Positions 6,881 to 15,844 of a stretch of DNA of 64,000 bases are shown piece after piece. The DNA is from Gammaproteobacteria bacterium (GTDB taxonomy: Bacteria > Pseudomonadota > Gammaproteobacteria > Pseudomonadales > Azotimanducaceae). The notes beneath the pieces are model-generated. The model saw nothing but the letters and a program-made list of their open reading frames with translations. It had not been told where the DNA came from and made no database searches. The stretch lies in contig JAPPGA010000033.1 of NCBI GenBank assembly GCA_028821515.1, forward strand, positions 38,969-102,968. The letters are read 5' to 3'. The number at the start of each line of letters is the position of its first letter. The stretch's first letter is position 1. Both the position numbers and the translations under genes were made by a program.

Positions 6881-9148
6881 ATGAGGCACCGGAGCTACGT
6901 GTTGGCGGCAGCGATTACGCCGTGGATTGCGACCCCTGTTGCGGCACAGCCGGAATCGGCGCAAGCAGACGCCCGACCCGCATTCGAGGAAGAGATCGTC
7001 GTCACTGCCCGCAAACGCGACGAGAAGCTGATCGAGACGCCGCTCTCTGTCAGCGCGTTGTCCTCCTCCGACCTCGACCGCCGCCAGGTCGACGACCTGG
7101 GCGGGCTGCGCGACATCGTCCCCAACCTCAGCGTGAACATGGGCGATGCGGCCAACGCGATCGTCTACATCCGAGGCGTCGGGCAACGCGATTCGCTGTC
7201 GTTCGCCGATCCGGGAGTTGGCATCTATCTTGACGATGTGTACCTCGGTCGATCCCAGGGAGCGTTTCTCGAAGTCATCGACATCGAGCGGATCGAGGTG
7301 CTGCGTGGACCCCAGGGGACGCTCTATGGCCGCAACACCATCGGCGGCGCCATCAAGTACGTGTCGGTCCCACCGTCGCCCGAGCCGGAGTTCTCTGTCG
7401 AAGCCGGTCTCGGTGACTTCTCCCAACGTGCGGCGAGGGTTGTCTGGAATGGACGGTTAAGTCCCGATGACTCGCTGCTGGGCCGAGTGTCCATCGCCTA
7501 CGGTTCACATGGGGGCTATCGCGAGAACACCTACCCCGCCGCCGGGCAAACCGACGGCGACAAGAACCTGTTCGCGTGGCGCGGCCAACTGGACTTCGCC
7601 GCCACCGACCGACTGACACTAAGGTTGATCATCGACCAGTCCGAGAACGATCCCCAACGCTCGACCACGCCGGTGCGCGTGACATCGGGGCCAGGGCTCG
7701 TAGCAGCCACAGCCCAGAAACCGGCGTCCCCCAGCACGACGCAGGTCGAGGCCGACTTCAACGATGTCGAACGCCTGCAGGTGGGTGGAGCAAGTCTGGC
7801 CGCAGACTTTGCGGTTTCAGATCTGGTGACCTTCCGGTCCACGACGGCCCACCGGGCAGTGCAGCATCAGACCCACATCGACCTGGACGGTACCGGGCAC
7901 GAGATTTTCGGTGTCCTCGTCGACCAGGACCAGCAGCAGTTCAGCCAGGAATTCCAGCTCTCATACGCATCGGAGGATTTCCAGGGATTGTTGGGCGTCT
8001 ACTGGTTCTCGGAGGACGACGTCACCCCCGACGGCATCCGCAACACCGAACCTATCGACTTCGCAGGCGGCCTTGGCTTCTTTCTGCCGTACAACACCGT
8101 CAGCGAGAATGACCAGTCGATCACAGCCCGCGCGGTGTTTGGAGAGGTCTCGTGGCATATTTCTCCGGACATCGAGGTAACCACCGGATTGCGATATACG
8201 GACGAGGCCCGCGAGCTACGCCGGAAGGCGTGCCAGGCATTCTCCACGGACGCACTGGATATCGATGCATGCAACCCGCCTGCGGGTTCGCTGAATCCCT
8301 TCGGTTTGCGGCTTGATCTCGAGGAGAGCTTCAGCGCAGTCACCCCAAGGGTCGGCATATCCTTCGACTCAGGCGCAGGATTGATCTACGCGAACTGGGC
8401 GCGCGGGTTCAAGAGCGGCGGTTTCGACGGACGGATTGGCTACAACGGCGCCAGCAGTGAGGGTGCGGTCGGGGCGCAGGCACGGGCTTACGACCCGGAA
8501 TTCGCGGATACGTTCGAAGTCGGCTGGAAGACCGCATCTTCCAATGGCGACTGGCAGCTGAGCGCGGCGGCGTTCTTCACCGACTACACGGACCTGCAAC
8601 TCAGCAGTTTCTCCGCGACGCCAGGCGGTGGTTTCGCCACCGTGTTTACGAACGCGGGCAAAGCCGAGACTCTTGGCATCGAGATGGAGCTCGCCGCCCG
8701 AACGGCCGAAAACCTGTTCGTAAATGCCAGCCTGGGATTCCTCGATGCACAGTACAAGGAGTTCATCGACGCCGCCGGGAACAATGTCAGCGGCGAGCGC
8801 ACGCCAATCAACGCGCCCAGATGGACCGCAAGTGTCGGATTTCAATATCTTTTTCCGTTGGAACACGGACGCCTTCGATTCTCGACCGATCTCGGCTATC
8901 GGTCCAGGTACCACGTCGACATCAACAACCTTGAAGCGTTGGCGCAGGACGACTACCGGGTTGTCAACGCGTCTGTCGACTTCGAAGACAACGATACGCG
9001 GTGGCACATCTCGCTGGGCGTGAAGAACCTGGCCGACGCCGAGTACATCACGCACGGTTTCGACCTGACCGCATTCCCTGGTGTAGGACTCGCCTACTAC
9101 GGCGACCCCCGCACCTACCGGCTGAATGTTCGGTACCGTTTCCTTTGA
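6881..9148 (+). CDS. TonB-dependent outer-membrane receptor
   Basis: The 755-residue protein has a signal peptide (MRHRSYVLAAAITPWIATPVAAQ in shortened form, ending at an Ala-x-Ala site) and a TonB-box-like EEIVVTARKRDEK. The plug domain includes RGVGQRDSLSF and RGPQGTLYGRNTIGGAI, and a 22-strand barrel follows, ending NVRYRFL. Start: the ATG at 6881 is preceded by GGAGAG; the upstream TTG at 6845 has no ribosome-binding site. Plugs of this type take up siderophores, vitamins or glycans; nothing in the sequence identifies the ligand. It lies between a crotonase and an alpha/beta hydrolase, suggesting uptake of the compound the cluster degrades. Confidence 0.92.
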   Translation: MRHRSYVLAAAITPWIATPVAAQPESAQADARPAFEEEIVVTARKRDEKLIETPLSVSALSSSDLDRRQVDDLGGLRDIVPNLSVNMGDAANAIVYIRGVGQRDSLSFADPGVGIYLDDVYLGRSQGAFLEVIDIERIEVLRGPQGTLYGRNTIGGAIKYVSVPPSPEPEFSVEAGLGDFSQRAARVVWNGRLSPDDSLLGRVSIAYGSHGGYRENTYPAAGQTDGDKNLFAWRGQLDFAATDRLTLRLIIDQSENDPQRSTTPVRVTSGPGLVAATAQKPASPSTTQVEADFNDVERLQVGGASLAADFAVSDLVTFRSTTAHRAVQHQTHIDLDGTGHEIFGVLVDQDQQQFSQEFQLSYASEDFQGLLGVYWFSEDDVTPDGIRNTEPIDFAGGLGFFLPYNTVSENDQSITARAVFGEVSWHISPDIEVTTGLRYTDEARELRRKACQAFSTDALDIDACNPPAGSLNPFGLRLDLEESFSAVTPRVGISFDSGAGLIYANWARGFKSGGFDGRIGYNGASSEGAVGAQARAYDPEFADTFEVGWKTASSNGDWQLSAAAFFTDYTDLQLSSFSATPGGGFATVFTNAGKAETLGIEMELAARTAENLFVNASLGFLDAQYKEFIDAAGNNVSGERTPINAPRWTASVGFQYLFPLEHGRLRFSTDLGYRSRYHVDINNLEALAQDDYRVVNASVDFEDNDTRWHISLGVKNLADAEYITHGFDLTAFPGVGLAYYGDPRTYRLNVRYRFL

Positions 9149-10226
9149 TCGCACCGGCGAGCGCAGACCGACCACTTCGAAAGCGGCACCCGCAGTGATC
9201 GTTTCCAGCCGCCGGTCCACGTCGAGGCTCGACATCGCCTTCCGCACCTGCGGGCGGGCGGACATGCCAGCCATCATGTTCGTGCACGGAAATCTCTCGT
9301 CATCCATCTTCTGGGAGGACATCATGACAGCCGTGCAGGGTGACTACTACTCGATAGCTCCAGACCTGCGCGGGTTCGGCGCAACCCAGGCCATGCCAGT
9401 TGACGCCAGGCTTGGGCTCGACGACATGGCCCTCGACCTGCTCGGCCTCGCCGACGATCTCGGATTGGGACGCTTTCACCTTGTCGGCCACAGCATGGGC
9501 GGCGGCGTGGCGATGAAGATGCTGATCCGGAAGCCGCGGTCAATCGAGAGCGTCACTCTTGTCGACCCAGTCTCACCGTTCGGTTATGGCGGTTCCCGCG
9601 ACGTGACAGGAACACCCTGTTATCCAGACGGCGCTCCTGCGGGCGCAGGAATGGTCAATCCAGAGTTCGTCACGCGCCTGCGAGACGGAGACCGTAGCCG
9701 TTCGAGTCCGCTGTCACCCCGCTGCGTAATGGAGAATCTGTATTTCAATCCGCCTTTCGTTCCCGACCGCATCGAGGCGCTTCTGGACGGCATGCTGGAA
9801 GCCAGGGTCGGCGAAGACGGGTATCCCGGCGACGTCCTGGCCTCCGAAAACTGGCCTGGCAGTGCCCCCGGTGAACGCGGCGTGCTGAATGCCATGTCGC
9901 GTCGTTACTTCGATGCCTCGGGCATCACCGAGGTCGACCCCAAGCCGCCACTGCTCTGGGTGCGCGGTGATTCGGACCAGATCGTGGCCGATGGTGCCGC
10001 CCTTGAGATCGCCAACCTCGGTGCATTGGGTCAGGTGCCCGGTTGGCCCGGCATGGATCGATGTCCACCGCAGCCGATGGTGCAGCAGACCCGTGCCGTG
10101 CTCGAGGAATATGCCCGTCGTGGCGGTTCCTTCCGGGAGTGCGTACTGGAAGGCGTCGGCCACACGCCCTTCATTGAGGCGCCCGAGGCGTTCAACCGGC
10201 TGCTGGCTGGCTTCCTGGGAGCGTGA
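9126..10226 (+). CDS. Alpha/beta hydrolase
   Basis: The 366-residue protein shows the alpha/beta-hydrolase plan: MFVHGNLSSSIFWEDI with the oxyanion H-G-N, the nucleophile elbow GHSMGGG, a candidate acid in LLWVRGDSDQIV, and the catalytic His in LEGVGHTPFIEAPE. The cap between the elbow and the acid is long. The ATG at 9126 overlaps the end of the receptor gene by 23 bases, implying translational coupling; a GTG near 9196 is an alternative start. No secretion signal is visible, so it probably acts in the cytoplasm. Esterase, lactonase or C-C hydrolase activity are all possible. Confidence 0.88.
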   Translation: MFGTVSFDRTGERRPTTSKAAPAVIVSSRRSTSRLDIAFRTCGRADMPAIMFVHGNLSSSIFWEDIMTAVQGDYYSIAPDLRGFGATQAMPVDARLGLDDMALDLLGLADDLGLGRFHLVGHSMGGGVAMKMLIRKPRSIESVTLVDPVSPFGYGGSRDVTGTPCYPDGAPAGAGMVNPEFVTRLRDGDRSRSSPLSPRCVMENLYFNPPFVPDRIEALLDGMLEARVGEDGYPGDVLASENWPGSAPGERGVLNAMSRRYFDASGITEVDPKPPLLWVRGDSDQIVADGAALEIANLGALGQVPGWPGMDRCPPQPMVQQTRAVLEEYARRGGSFRECVLEGVGHTPFIEAPEAFNRLLAGFLGA

Positions 10227-10239
10227 TCCCCCGGATCGT

Positions 10240-11097
10240 TCAGCAATGTTCGTCGAGCAGCTTGAGGACCTGGCTCAACGTTCGACTGAAGTGCTCAACC
10301 AGAGACGCTTCCAGCAGCGGCGTCGGCAGGATCAGGATCTTGCGGTGGTCGGTCTCGCTCTTGCGCTTCTCCAGCAGGCCGCGGGTAGCAGCGAGTGCAA
10401 TCCGGGCTTCTCCGGTGCGGATGGAACCCGTTCGCATCACGCTGCAAGCCTCGCTCATCGTGAGCGGTTCCCCCGACCAGTCCGCGCGCAACGAATGGAC
10501 GAACGGGTACCAGTACTCCTCCGTGTGGAACCGATTGCGAAACGTCTCGTTCCAGTCGTTGGTGTAGCCGACGAGGAACTCCGCCCACGCCAAAAGGAGT
10601 CTCGGAACGTCGCGGCCGTCATCCGACAGTCCCCTTACCGCCGTCACCCTGTGACCTGGGACTAGATTCGCCTCGGCGAGCCCGGCAGTGACCCGGGCCA
10701 GACTGTTGCTTAGATGTCGCTGTGCCAGGGCCAGAAGGGCAGGCGTGGGGACGATGTAGGTGACGCGCAGGTCCGATTCGTTCTTGATCTTGCTGAACCA
10801 GCCTTCGTCGACGAGTCGCTTCAACCGCGTTTCCCGCGTCTTGGGCGACCCGGTCCGCATCGTGGCGCGGGCATCGCCCACGTTCAGCGGCTCCCGGTGC
10901 CAGTGGCGGACCAGGGCGACGACGAAGAGGTACCAGTACTCCTGGGAGAAGAACGTGCGCCCGAAGTCCTCGCGCCAGACCTGTCCGTAGTCCTCCATGC
11001 ACTGCATCCAGGTGCCGAGAACCAGCTTGTCGAATCCGTCGCCGGGTCCGCGTCCGGCGTCGGACTCGACAGGGTTGCGTTTCGTTACGCTCTGCAC
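10240..11097 (-). CDS. Internally duplicated winged-helix (MarR-like) protein
   Basis: I do not recognise an exact family. The 285-residue protein consists of two homologous halves of about 130 residues. Shared blocks are FSQEYWYLFVVALVRHW and FHTEEYWYPFVHSLRADW, then REPLNVGDARATMRTGS and GEPLTMSEACSVMRTGS, then RLKRLVDEGWF and RIALAATRGLL, then a strand ending VPTP or LPTP. The arrangement of helices with a terminal beta-hairpin resembles MarR-type winged helices, so one chain could mimic a MarR dimer. Start: the GTG at 11097 has a GGGAGGGGAAG site; longer starts (TTG at 11157) lack one. It is divergent from the dehydratase gene at 11348 and may regulate it. Confidence 0.65.
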   Translation of the reverse strand: MQSVTKRNPVESDAGRGPGDGFDKLVLGTWMQCMEDYGQVWREDFGRTFFSQEYWYLFVVALVRHWHREPLNVGDARATMRTGSPKTRETRLKRLVDEGWFSKIKNESDLRVTYIVPTPALLALAQRHLSNSLARVTAGLAEANLVPGHRVTAVRGLSDDGRDVPRLLLAWAEFLVGYTNDWNETFRNRFHTEEYWYPFVHSLRADWSGEPLTMSEACSVMRTGSIRTGEARIALAATRGLLEKRKSETDHRKILILPTPLLEASLVEHFSRTLSQVLKLLDEHC

Positions 11098-11286
11098 GGG
11101 GGCTTCCCCTCCCAAGTCGCCGGGCCGCACCCAAAAATATGGGTACGAGCGGCTCAAACCATGATGACGCCAACAAGGCTATGGGGCAAGAATGCACACG
11201 GCGCCCGCCATCCGCGGGTGGCTCCGAGTACCCGGCACGGGCCATAGTCTGGCGACCGGCGACGGGGCGATTGCCATACGATGCGA

Positions 11287-11317
11287 TTGGCAATCTGGCC
11301 CGTATCGTGGATTTAAT
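11287..11317 (+). promoter_or_regulatory. Candidate promoter for the FAS1/MaoC-type dehydratase gene
   Basis: TTGGCA at 11287-11292 and TTTAAT at 11312-11317 each differ by one base from the sigma-70 consensus hexamers. The 19-base spacing is long. The site is in the gap shared with the divergent winged-helix gene and ends about 30 bases before the GTG start at 11348. It was judged by eye only. Confidence 0.3.
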
Positions 11318-11347
11318 TAGGAAAGGACCAACAAGGGAGGAGACAAG

Positions 11348-12421
11348 GTGGCAGCCGTACCAGAGATCACGACACTCGACGAATTCGAAGACGAATACAG
11401 GAAGGGCGCGGGGACGATCCTGCCGTCCCGGGCTTCGAAACTGGCGAACCTCGACAACATCCGGCGCGCCGGGGACGGCATCGGCGACTACAACCCGCTG
11501 TACCGGGATCCTGAGTACGCCGCGAACAGCCGCTTCGGCATGGTCACCGCCATGCCCGCGTTCGTCTACTGCACGAGCCTCGGGGTCGGCGCCGCGATCA
11601 ACGGCGCCATCGACGGCTCGCGGGTAGGGAGCTTCGCCATGAACTACGCCGGCGGCGAACTGGAGTTCTATCGGCCGATCTGGCTCGGGGACACGATTTA
11701 CGTGCAGGAGCAGGTAGGTCCTGTCGTACGCAAGGAGAGCGGACGCATCGGTCCGTTCTGCATCTGCACAGGCCTGGTGACATACACCAACCAGCGCCAC
11801 GAGGTCGTGGCGACCAAGCGGACACTGATGGCGCGGTACAAGATCCTCGATGGCGGCGAAGGAACGATCACCTACGACCGCGACAACAAAACCGACGTCC
11901 ACCAGGAGTCGCCGGACCCGCTGGTCTGGGAGCGGGAGCGGCGCGGTGCGGAGACGCGCTACTGGGAAGACGTTGTCGAAGGCGAGGAAATGCCGCCGTT
12001 GAAGAAGGGCACCTACACGGTCAACGAACTGTTCCTGTTCACGTTCGGGGCGATGGGAACCCGGCGGAGCACCCGGGCCTCGCTCGGCGGGCGCCTCGAG
12101 TCGCATGACCGCTTTGACGCGGAACACGCGAAGAAGCGCCGCAGCATGCCGGGCCAGTTCGACTTCGGCCCGCAACGGGTGTGCTGGTTGACGCAGATGT
12201 GCACGGACTGGATGGGCGACGACGGCACGTTGAAAAAGTTGGTGACCCAGGTCCGGCATCCCAATATCGTCGGCGACACCAATACGATCTACGGCAACGT
12301 CGCCAGAAAATACGTGCAGGGCAACGAGCACCTGGTGGACCTGGACATTCGCAACGTGAACCAGTCGGGCACGGCCAGCGCGTTCTCGCGGGCAACCGTC
12401 GCGTTACCGACGCGGGGATAG
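11348..12421 (+). CDS. FAS1-like/MaoC-like double hot-dog dehydratase
   Basis: The 357-residue protein has two hot-dog halves. The N-terminal one resembles FAS1-like dehydratase domains, with IGDYNPLYRDPEYAANS (the D/N-P-L/H loop of MaoC hydratases), FGMVTAMPAFVY and ELEFYRPIWLGDTI. The C-terminal one carries YWEDVVEGEEMPPLKKGTYT and DTNTIYGNVARKY. Such proteins hydrate or dehydrate acyl-CoA substrates. A GTG start at 11348 follows GGGAGGAGACAAG. The GTG sits in frame with the conserved N terminus, and no better codon exists. It fits the acyl-CoA theme of the region. The secreted protein gene follows after six bases. Confidence 0.85.
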   Translation: MAAVPEITTLDEFEDEYRKGAGTILPSRASKLANLDNIRRAGDGIGDYNPLYRDPEYAANSRFGMVTAMPAFVYCTSLGVGAAINGAIDGSRVGSFAMNYAGGELEFYRPIWLGDTIYVQEQVGPVVRKESGRIGPFCICTGLVTYTNQRHEVVATKRTLMARYKILDGGEGTITYDRDNKTDVHQESPDPLVWERERRGAETRYWEDVVEGEEMPPLKKGTYTVNELFLFTFGAMGTRRSTRASLGGRLESHDRFDAEHAKKRRSMPGQFDFGPQRVCWLTQMCTDWMGDDGTLKKLVTQVRHPNIVGDTNTIYGNVARKYVQGNEHLVDLDIRNVNQSGTASAFSRATVALPTRG

Positions 12422-12427
12422 CTTCGC

Positions 12428-12901
12428 ATGAACCGACAACTGATGGCGTTGGCAGTGGCATTGTGCGCCGTGGTCCCGGGCGCCGCTCTGTACGCGGACG
12501 ACGGCATGGACCCTGGGCCGTCCTCGCCAAGCGGCTATGGAGTAATCCACAGCTGGGCGGACCAGGCCGAGATGCCGGATACGGATGGAATCGACGTCGA
12601 GGCGTTGTCCGAAGGTGGGTACACGGTGATCCGCACCTCCTGGGTACCGCCGGAGGAAGGCGGATGGTCGGTCTACCCATTGCCCGATGTGTTCCGTGAG
12701 CTTCTCGCAAAGGCGGGAGGCGGAACCGTTACGGCATATGAGGGGACACGTCGCGAAGGGCCTGGTCACCTCGTGTTGTTCTGGGGGAAGGTGAGCGCGG
12801 ACAATGCCGTGCTGTGCGCCGGCTTCGGCAGCTACGAGACTCACGCGGCAAACGATAGCCGGCACAAGGTTCCGACCGGAACGTCAGATTGCCCGCCATA
12901 A
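12428..12901 (+). CDS. Small secreted protein of unknown function
   Basis: The 157-residue product has a clear signal peptide (positive MNRQ, then a hydrophobic stretch LMALAVALCAVVPGA and a likely cut after ALYA). The mature part is about 135 residues, with two cysteines (LCAGFG and SDCPP) that could form a disulphide in the periplasm. I recognise no domain. It starts six bases after the dehydratase gene and is probably co-transcribed, although its start has no strong ribosome-binding site. Confidence 0.65.
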   Translation: MNRQLMALAVALCAVVPGAALYADDGMDPGPSSPSGYGVIHSWADQAEMPDTDGIDVEALSEGGYTVIRTSWVPPEEGGWSVYPLPDVFRELLAKAGGGTVTAYEGTRREGPGHLVLFWGKVSADNAVLCAGFGSYETHAANDSRHKVPTGTSDCPP

Positions 12902-12969
12902 TGGACAATGACCCCAAGACCCAGCCCGGATCCGACCGGCGCCGCGGCTAACTCAGTCTGGTCGCGCGC

Positions 12970-13749
12970 CTAGTACACCTCTGTCCGTTCACTCCCCGGG
13001 TGGGAGTACCGATCCATGCTGCGTACGTCGTTTCCCCCGTAGGTACGCTCTCCGCGCACCAGCACGTGCTTTCGATCGTCCGGCAGCGAGAATTCGTCGG
13101 CGCTGTGGTACCCGAGCGTCATGCTCATACGCGTGCCATCGGTCTGGTTTCTGCCTGCCGCATGCAACAGCAGTCCATCCATAGCTAACAGCCCGCCGGA
13201 AGGCATGGGCAACGGAATCGCCTGGGACCATGCGATCTCGAAGAGCTCTTTACGCTCGCGTATGTATGCGAAGTTGGAAAGAGTCGGCAGGTGATGAGAA
13301 CCCGGAACCACGTAGGTGCAGCCATTCTCCAGGTGCGTGTCTTCGAGGTAGACCAGTACCGAGAGCAGGTTGCGCGACCACACCCTGCAATCCCTATGTA
13401 ACTCGATCGATGCCAGCGACTTTCGGTCGCGCAGGTAGATGTGGTTGTGACGATTGAGCATGAACTCGATGTTGGGGCCGAGCAGGGATTCAAGGGGCTC
13501 TAGAATCTCGTCGCACGCGATGGCTTCCTGGAATACGCCACCCCGGTCCCAGAGACCGGATATTCGGTCCACCTCGCCATCGCGACGCGCGACAGGCTCG
13601 ACTTCGTTCCGGATGTCCTCAAGCGTGGCCGCCTTCAAACGCTCCACAAGATCCGCGGGTAGCCGTGTCGGCAGCTTGACGAAACCGTTGTGCCGGAAGA
13701 GGTCGACCTCTTCGGGTTGTAGGGTGGATCTCGCGCCTGGTCCTTCCAT
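12970..13749 (-). CDS. Phytanoyl-CoA dioxygenase (PhyH) family protein
   Basis: From the ATG at 13749 the product is 259 residues. It has LQPEEVDLFRHNGFVKLP near the start, the H-x-D of the iron site in IELHRDCRVWSRN, VPGSHHLPTLSN, a distal His in LLLHAAGRNQTD, and an Arg in GTRMSMTLGYH for 2-oxoglutarate. The triad is therefore intact. A GTG at 13806 would add 19 residues, but a GAGG motif sits upstream of 13749 and PhyH proteins usually begin at this helix. It is the second of three PhyH paralogues in this half of the window and is only distantly similar to the other two. Confidence 0.85.
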   Translation of the reverse strand: MEGPGARSTLQPEEVDLFRHNGFVKLPTRLPADLVERLKAATLEDIRNEVEPVARRDGEVDRISGLWDRGGVFQEAIACDEILEPLESLLGPNIEFMLNRHNHIYLRDRKSLASIELHRDCRVWSRNLLSVLVYLEDTHLENGCTYVVPGSHHLPTLSNFAYIRERKELFEIAWSQAIPLPMPSGGLLAMDGLLLHAAGRNQTDGTRMSMTLGYHSADEFSLPDDRKHVLVRGERTYGGNDVRSMDRYSHPGSERTEVY

Positions 13750-13839
13750 CCGTTCGAACCTCGCTGTTCGTTCACGGGCCCAACTGTCTGACTTTGCGCT
13801 TGCCACCGAGCAATATCAATAGTGGCGCCCGCGCCCGAA

Positions 13840-14559
13840 CTACAGGCGCGACGGCATCAGCATCAGTTCGGGCACCCGCGCTCTCGCCGGCAGAGATGCC
13901 GCGAACAGGCACGCTTTGGCTACGTCTTCCGGTTGTAACGCGTGCGCCATTACTTCGGGCGGCGTGGGCGTCGGGCGCTTCAGCACGAGCGGCGTATCCG
14001 TGAGACCGGGGAAGATCACGGTGGTCCGAATGCCGTGGTCCCGCTCTTCCTGGAAGGTCCCGTGCGCCAGGCCTACCAGCCCATGTTTGGCAGCCTGGTA
14101 GGACACGCCGGATGCGTCGGGAAGCTGCACCGCGACACTTGAGACGTAGATGATGAGCCCCCCGCCCTGCCCCCGCATTGTCGGCAGCACGGCCTGGGTG
14201 CAATGGAAGGCGCCGCTCAGATTCGTGGCGAGCATCATGTCCCAGGTTTCCGCGGTCAGTGCGTCAAGGGCGCGGTCTGGGATATTGGTTCCGGCCGCGT
14301 AGACGAGCACATCGATGCGGCCCAGGCGCTCCACAATCGCGTCCGCCGCCCGACCAACCGACGCGGTGTCTTCGACATCCATCGGGCAGGCCATCGCGTC
14401 ACCGCCAATCTCCTCGGTCAAGACATGGAGCCTGTCCTCGCGGCGCGCAGAAAGCACGGTGGTGGCACCGGCGCGCGCAAATCCGAGCGCCGTCTCTCGG
14501 CCTATGCCGCTGCTGGCACCGACGATGACGGCAACCTGTCCCGCTAGCGCGTCACTCAT
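13840..14559 (-). CDS. Short-chain dehydrogenase/reductase
   Basis: The 239-residue protein is a classical SDR. It has the nucleotide-binding VGASSGIGRETALGFARAG, the N-A-G-type motif in the form YAAGTN, catalytic Ser in YVSSVAVQLP and the Y-x-x-x-K in SYQAAKHGLVG. The Arg after the first strand (SARRED) hints at NADP preference. The C terminus is short compared with the usual 250 residues. It lies upstream of the PhyH gene on the same strand with about 90 bases between, so the two could form one unit. Substrate unknown. Confidence 0.88.
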   Translation of the reverse strand: MSDALAGQVAVIVGASSGIGRETALGFARAGATTVLSARREDRLHVLTEEIGGDAMACPMDVEDTASVGRAADAIVERLGRIDVLVYAAGTNIPDRALDALTAETWDMMLATNLSGAFHCTQAVLPTMRGQGGGLIIYVSSVAVQLPDASGVSYQAAKHGLVGLAHGTFQEERDHGIRTTVIFPGLTDTPLVLKRPTPTPPEVMAHALQPEDVAKACLFAASLPARARVPELMLMPSRL

Positions 14560-14828
14560 AGGTCTGCCAGAGAGAAAAGACTCTGATCGACAATGTGCAT
14601 TCCAAATGCATGATTTCGACCTGTGGGTTCACCGTACATCAAGCGCTCACTCGAGCCAATCTTCAAGAAGCGCCACCTTCAAGACCTTCCAAGCAGGCGC
14701 GAAGGATAAGTGGATGCTCGCCTGCCCCTGCGTCCCGGCGTGACCGCGATTCCCTTCGCTGACCTGTAGGGGCGAGCCCGCGCGCGGAAACTCGTGCAAA
14801 AATAGGGTCATTTCCCCGGAGGCAGCGC

Positions 14829-15815
14829 ATGCGTAACGACGAATTGGGCACGGTGATCGTGCATTCCGAACTCCTGAGCGATCGCCACATCGAAGAGATC
14901 CAGGCCACGGTACCCGGGACCGAAGTCGTCAGGATCGACACCCTCGAGGAGTGGCAGTCGCGCCGCGCCGAACTGGGGCCGAAGGTGGAGGTGGTCTTCG
15001 GATTGCGCGACATCGGAGACCTGGCTTCCGTGCCGCGGCTGCGTTGGATCCAGACTATCGGGGCCGGGATGGACTGGCTGCTCCGCATGCCCGAGGTCGC
15101 GCAGAGCGACATCATGGTGACCAACGCCTCCGGCGTGGCCGCGGTCCCCATCGCCGAGCACATACTCGCCCTGATGTTCGTGTTGACACGCCGCATGCAC
15201 CGCTTCGCGAGGGCGCAGCGCGAACACGAGTGGTTTCAGCGCGGGCGCTGCGAGGAAATCGATGGCACGACCATGGGCATCATCGGACTCGGGCCCATTG
15301 GCCTGAAGACCGCCGAGAAGGCAAAAGGTCTCAACATGCGCGTGCTCGGTCTGCGACGCCACCCATCGCGCACTTCTCCCCACGTCGACCGCATGTTCGG
15401 TCCCGACGGATTGCATGAACTGCTCAGGGAGTCGGACTGGGTGGTGCTGGCCGCCCCCCTCACGGAGGAGACGCGCGGCATGATGGGTGAACCCGAGTTT
15501 CGGGCAATGAAGGAGACGGCCTATTTCATCAACATTGCGCGGGGCCAGATTGTCCAGGAGGACGTCCTGATCCGGGCGCTGCAGCAGGGCTGGATTTCAG
15601 GGGCGGGTCTCGATGTCTTCGCCCAGGAGCCCCTGCCCACCGAGTCCCCCCTGTGGGACATGCGCAACGTCATGATCACGGCGCACTACGCTGGCGCAAC
15701 ACCCCGCTACGCGGACCGTGTGACCGGGATATTCACGGACAACCTTCGCCGTTACCTCGCGGGCGAACCGCTGGTGAACGTCATCGACAAGGAGCAGACG
15801 TACATCAGTAGCTGA
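14829..15815 (+). CDS. D-isomer-specific 2-hydroxyacid dehydrogenase
   Basis: The 328-residue protein contains the full signature set of this family. The Rossmann motif is TMGIIGLGPIGLKTAEKA; the catalytic Arg is in FINIARGQIVQED, the Glu in LDVFAQEPLP and the His in MITAHYAGATPRY. These enzymes interconvert 2-oxoacids and D-2-hydroxyacids with NAD(P)H. A GGAGG site precedes the ATG at 14829. It stands alone on the plus strand between minus-strand genes. A role in glyoxylate, hydroxypyruvate or 2-oxoacid handling is possible, but the substrate cannot be assigned. Confidence 0.9.
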   Translation: MRNDELGTVIVHSELLSDRHIEEIQATVPGTEVVRIDTLEEWQSRRAELGPKVEVVFGLRDIGDLASVPRLRWIQTIGAGMDWLLRMPEVAQSDIMVTNASGVAAVPIAEHILALMFVLTRRMHRFARAQREHEWFQRGRCEEIDGTTMGIIGLGPIGLKTAEKAKGLNMRVLGLRRHPSRTSPHVDRMFGPDGLHELLRESDWVVLAAPLTEETRGMMGEPEFRAMKETAYFINIARGQIVQEDVLIRALQQGWISGAGLDVFAQEPLPTESPLWDMRNVMITAHYAGATPRYADRVTGIFTDNLRRYLAGEPLVNVIDKEQTYISS

Positions 15816-15844
15816 CCCGCCGCCTTCGAAATCGTACCCGGGCG

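Noticed and set aside
10619..12331. 570-residue minus-strand open frame
   Set aside because: It lies opposite the FAS1/MaoC-type dehydratase and part of the winged-helix gene, has low-complexity composition and no recognisable domain.
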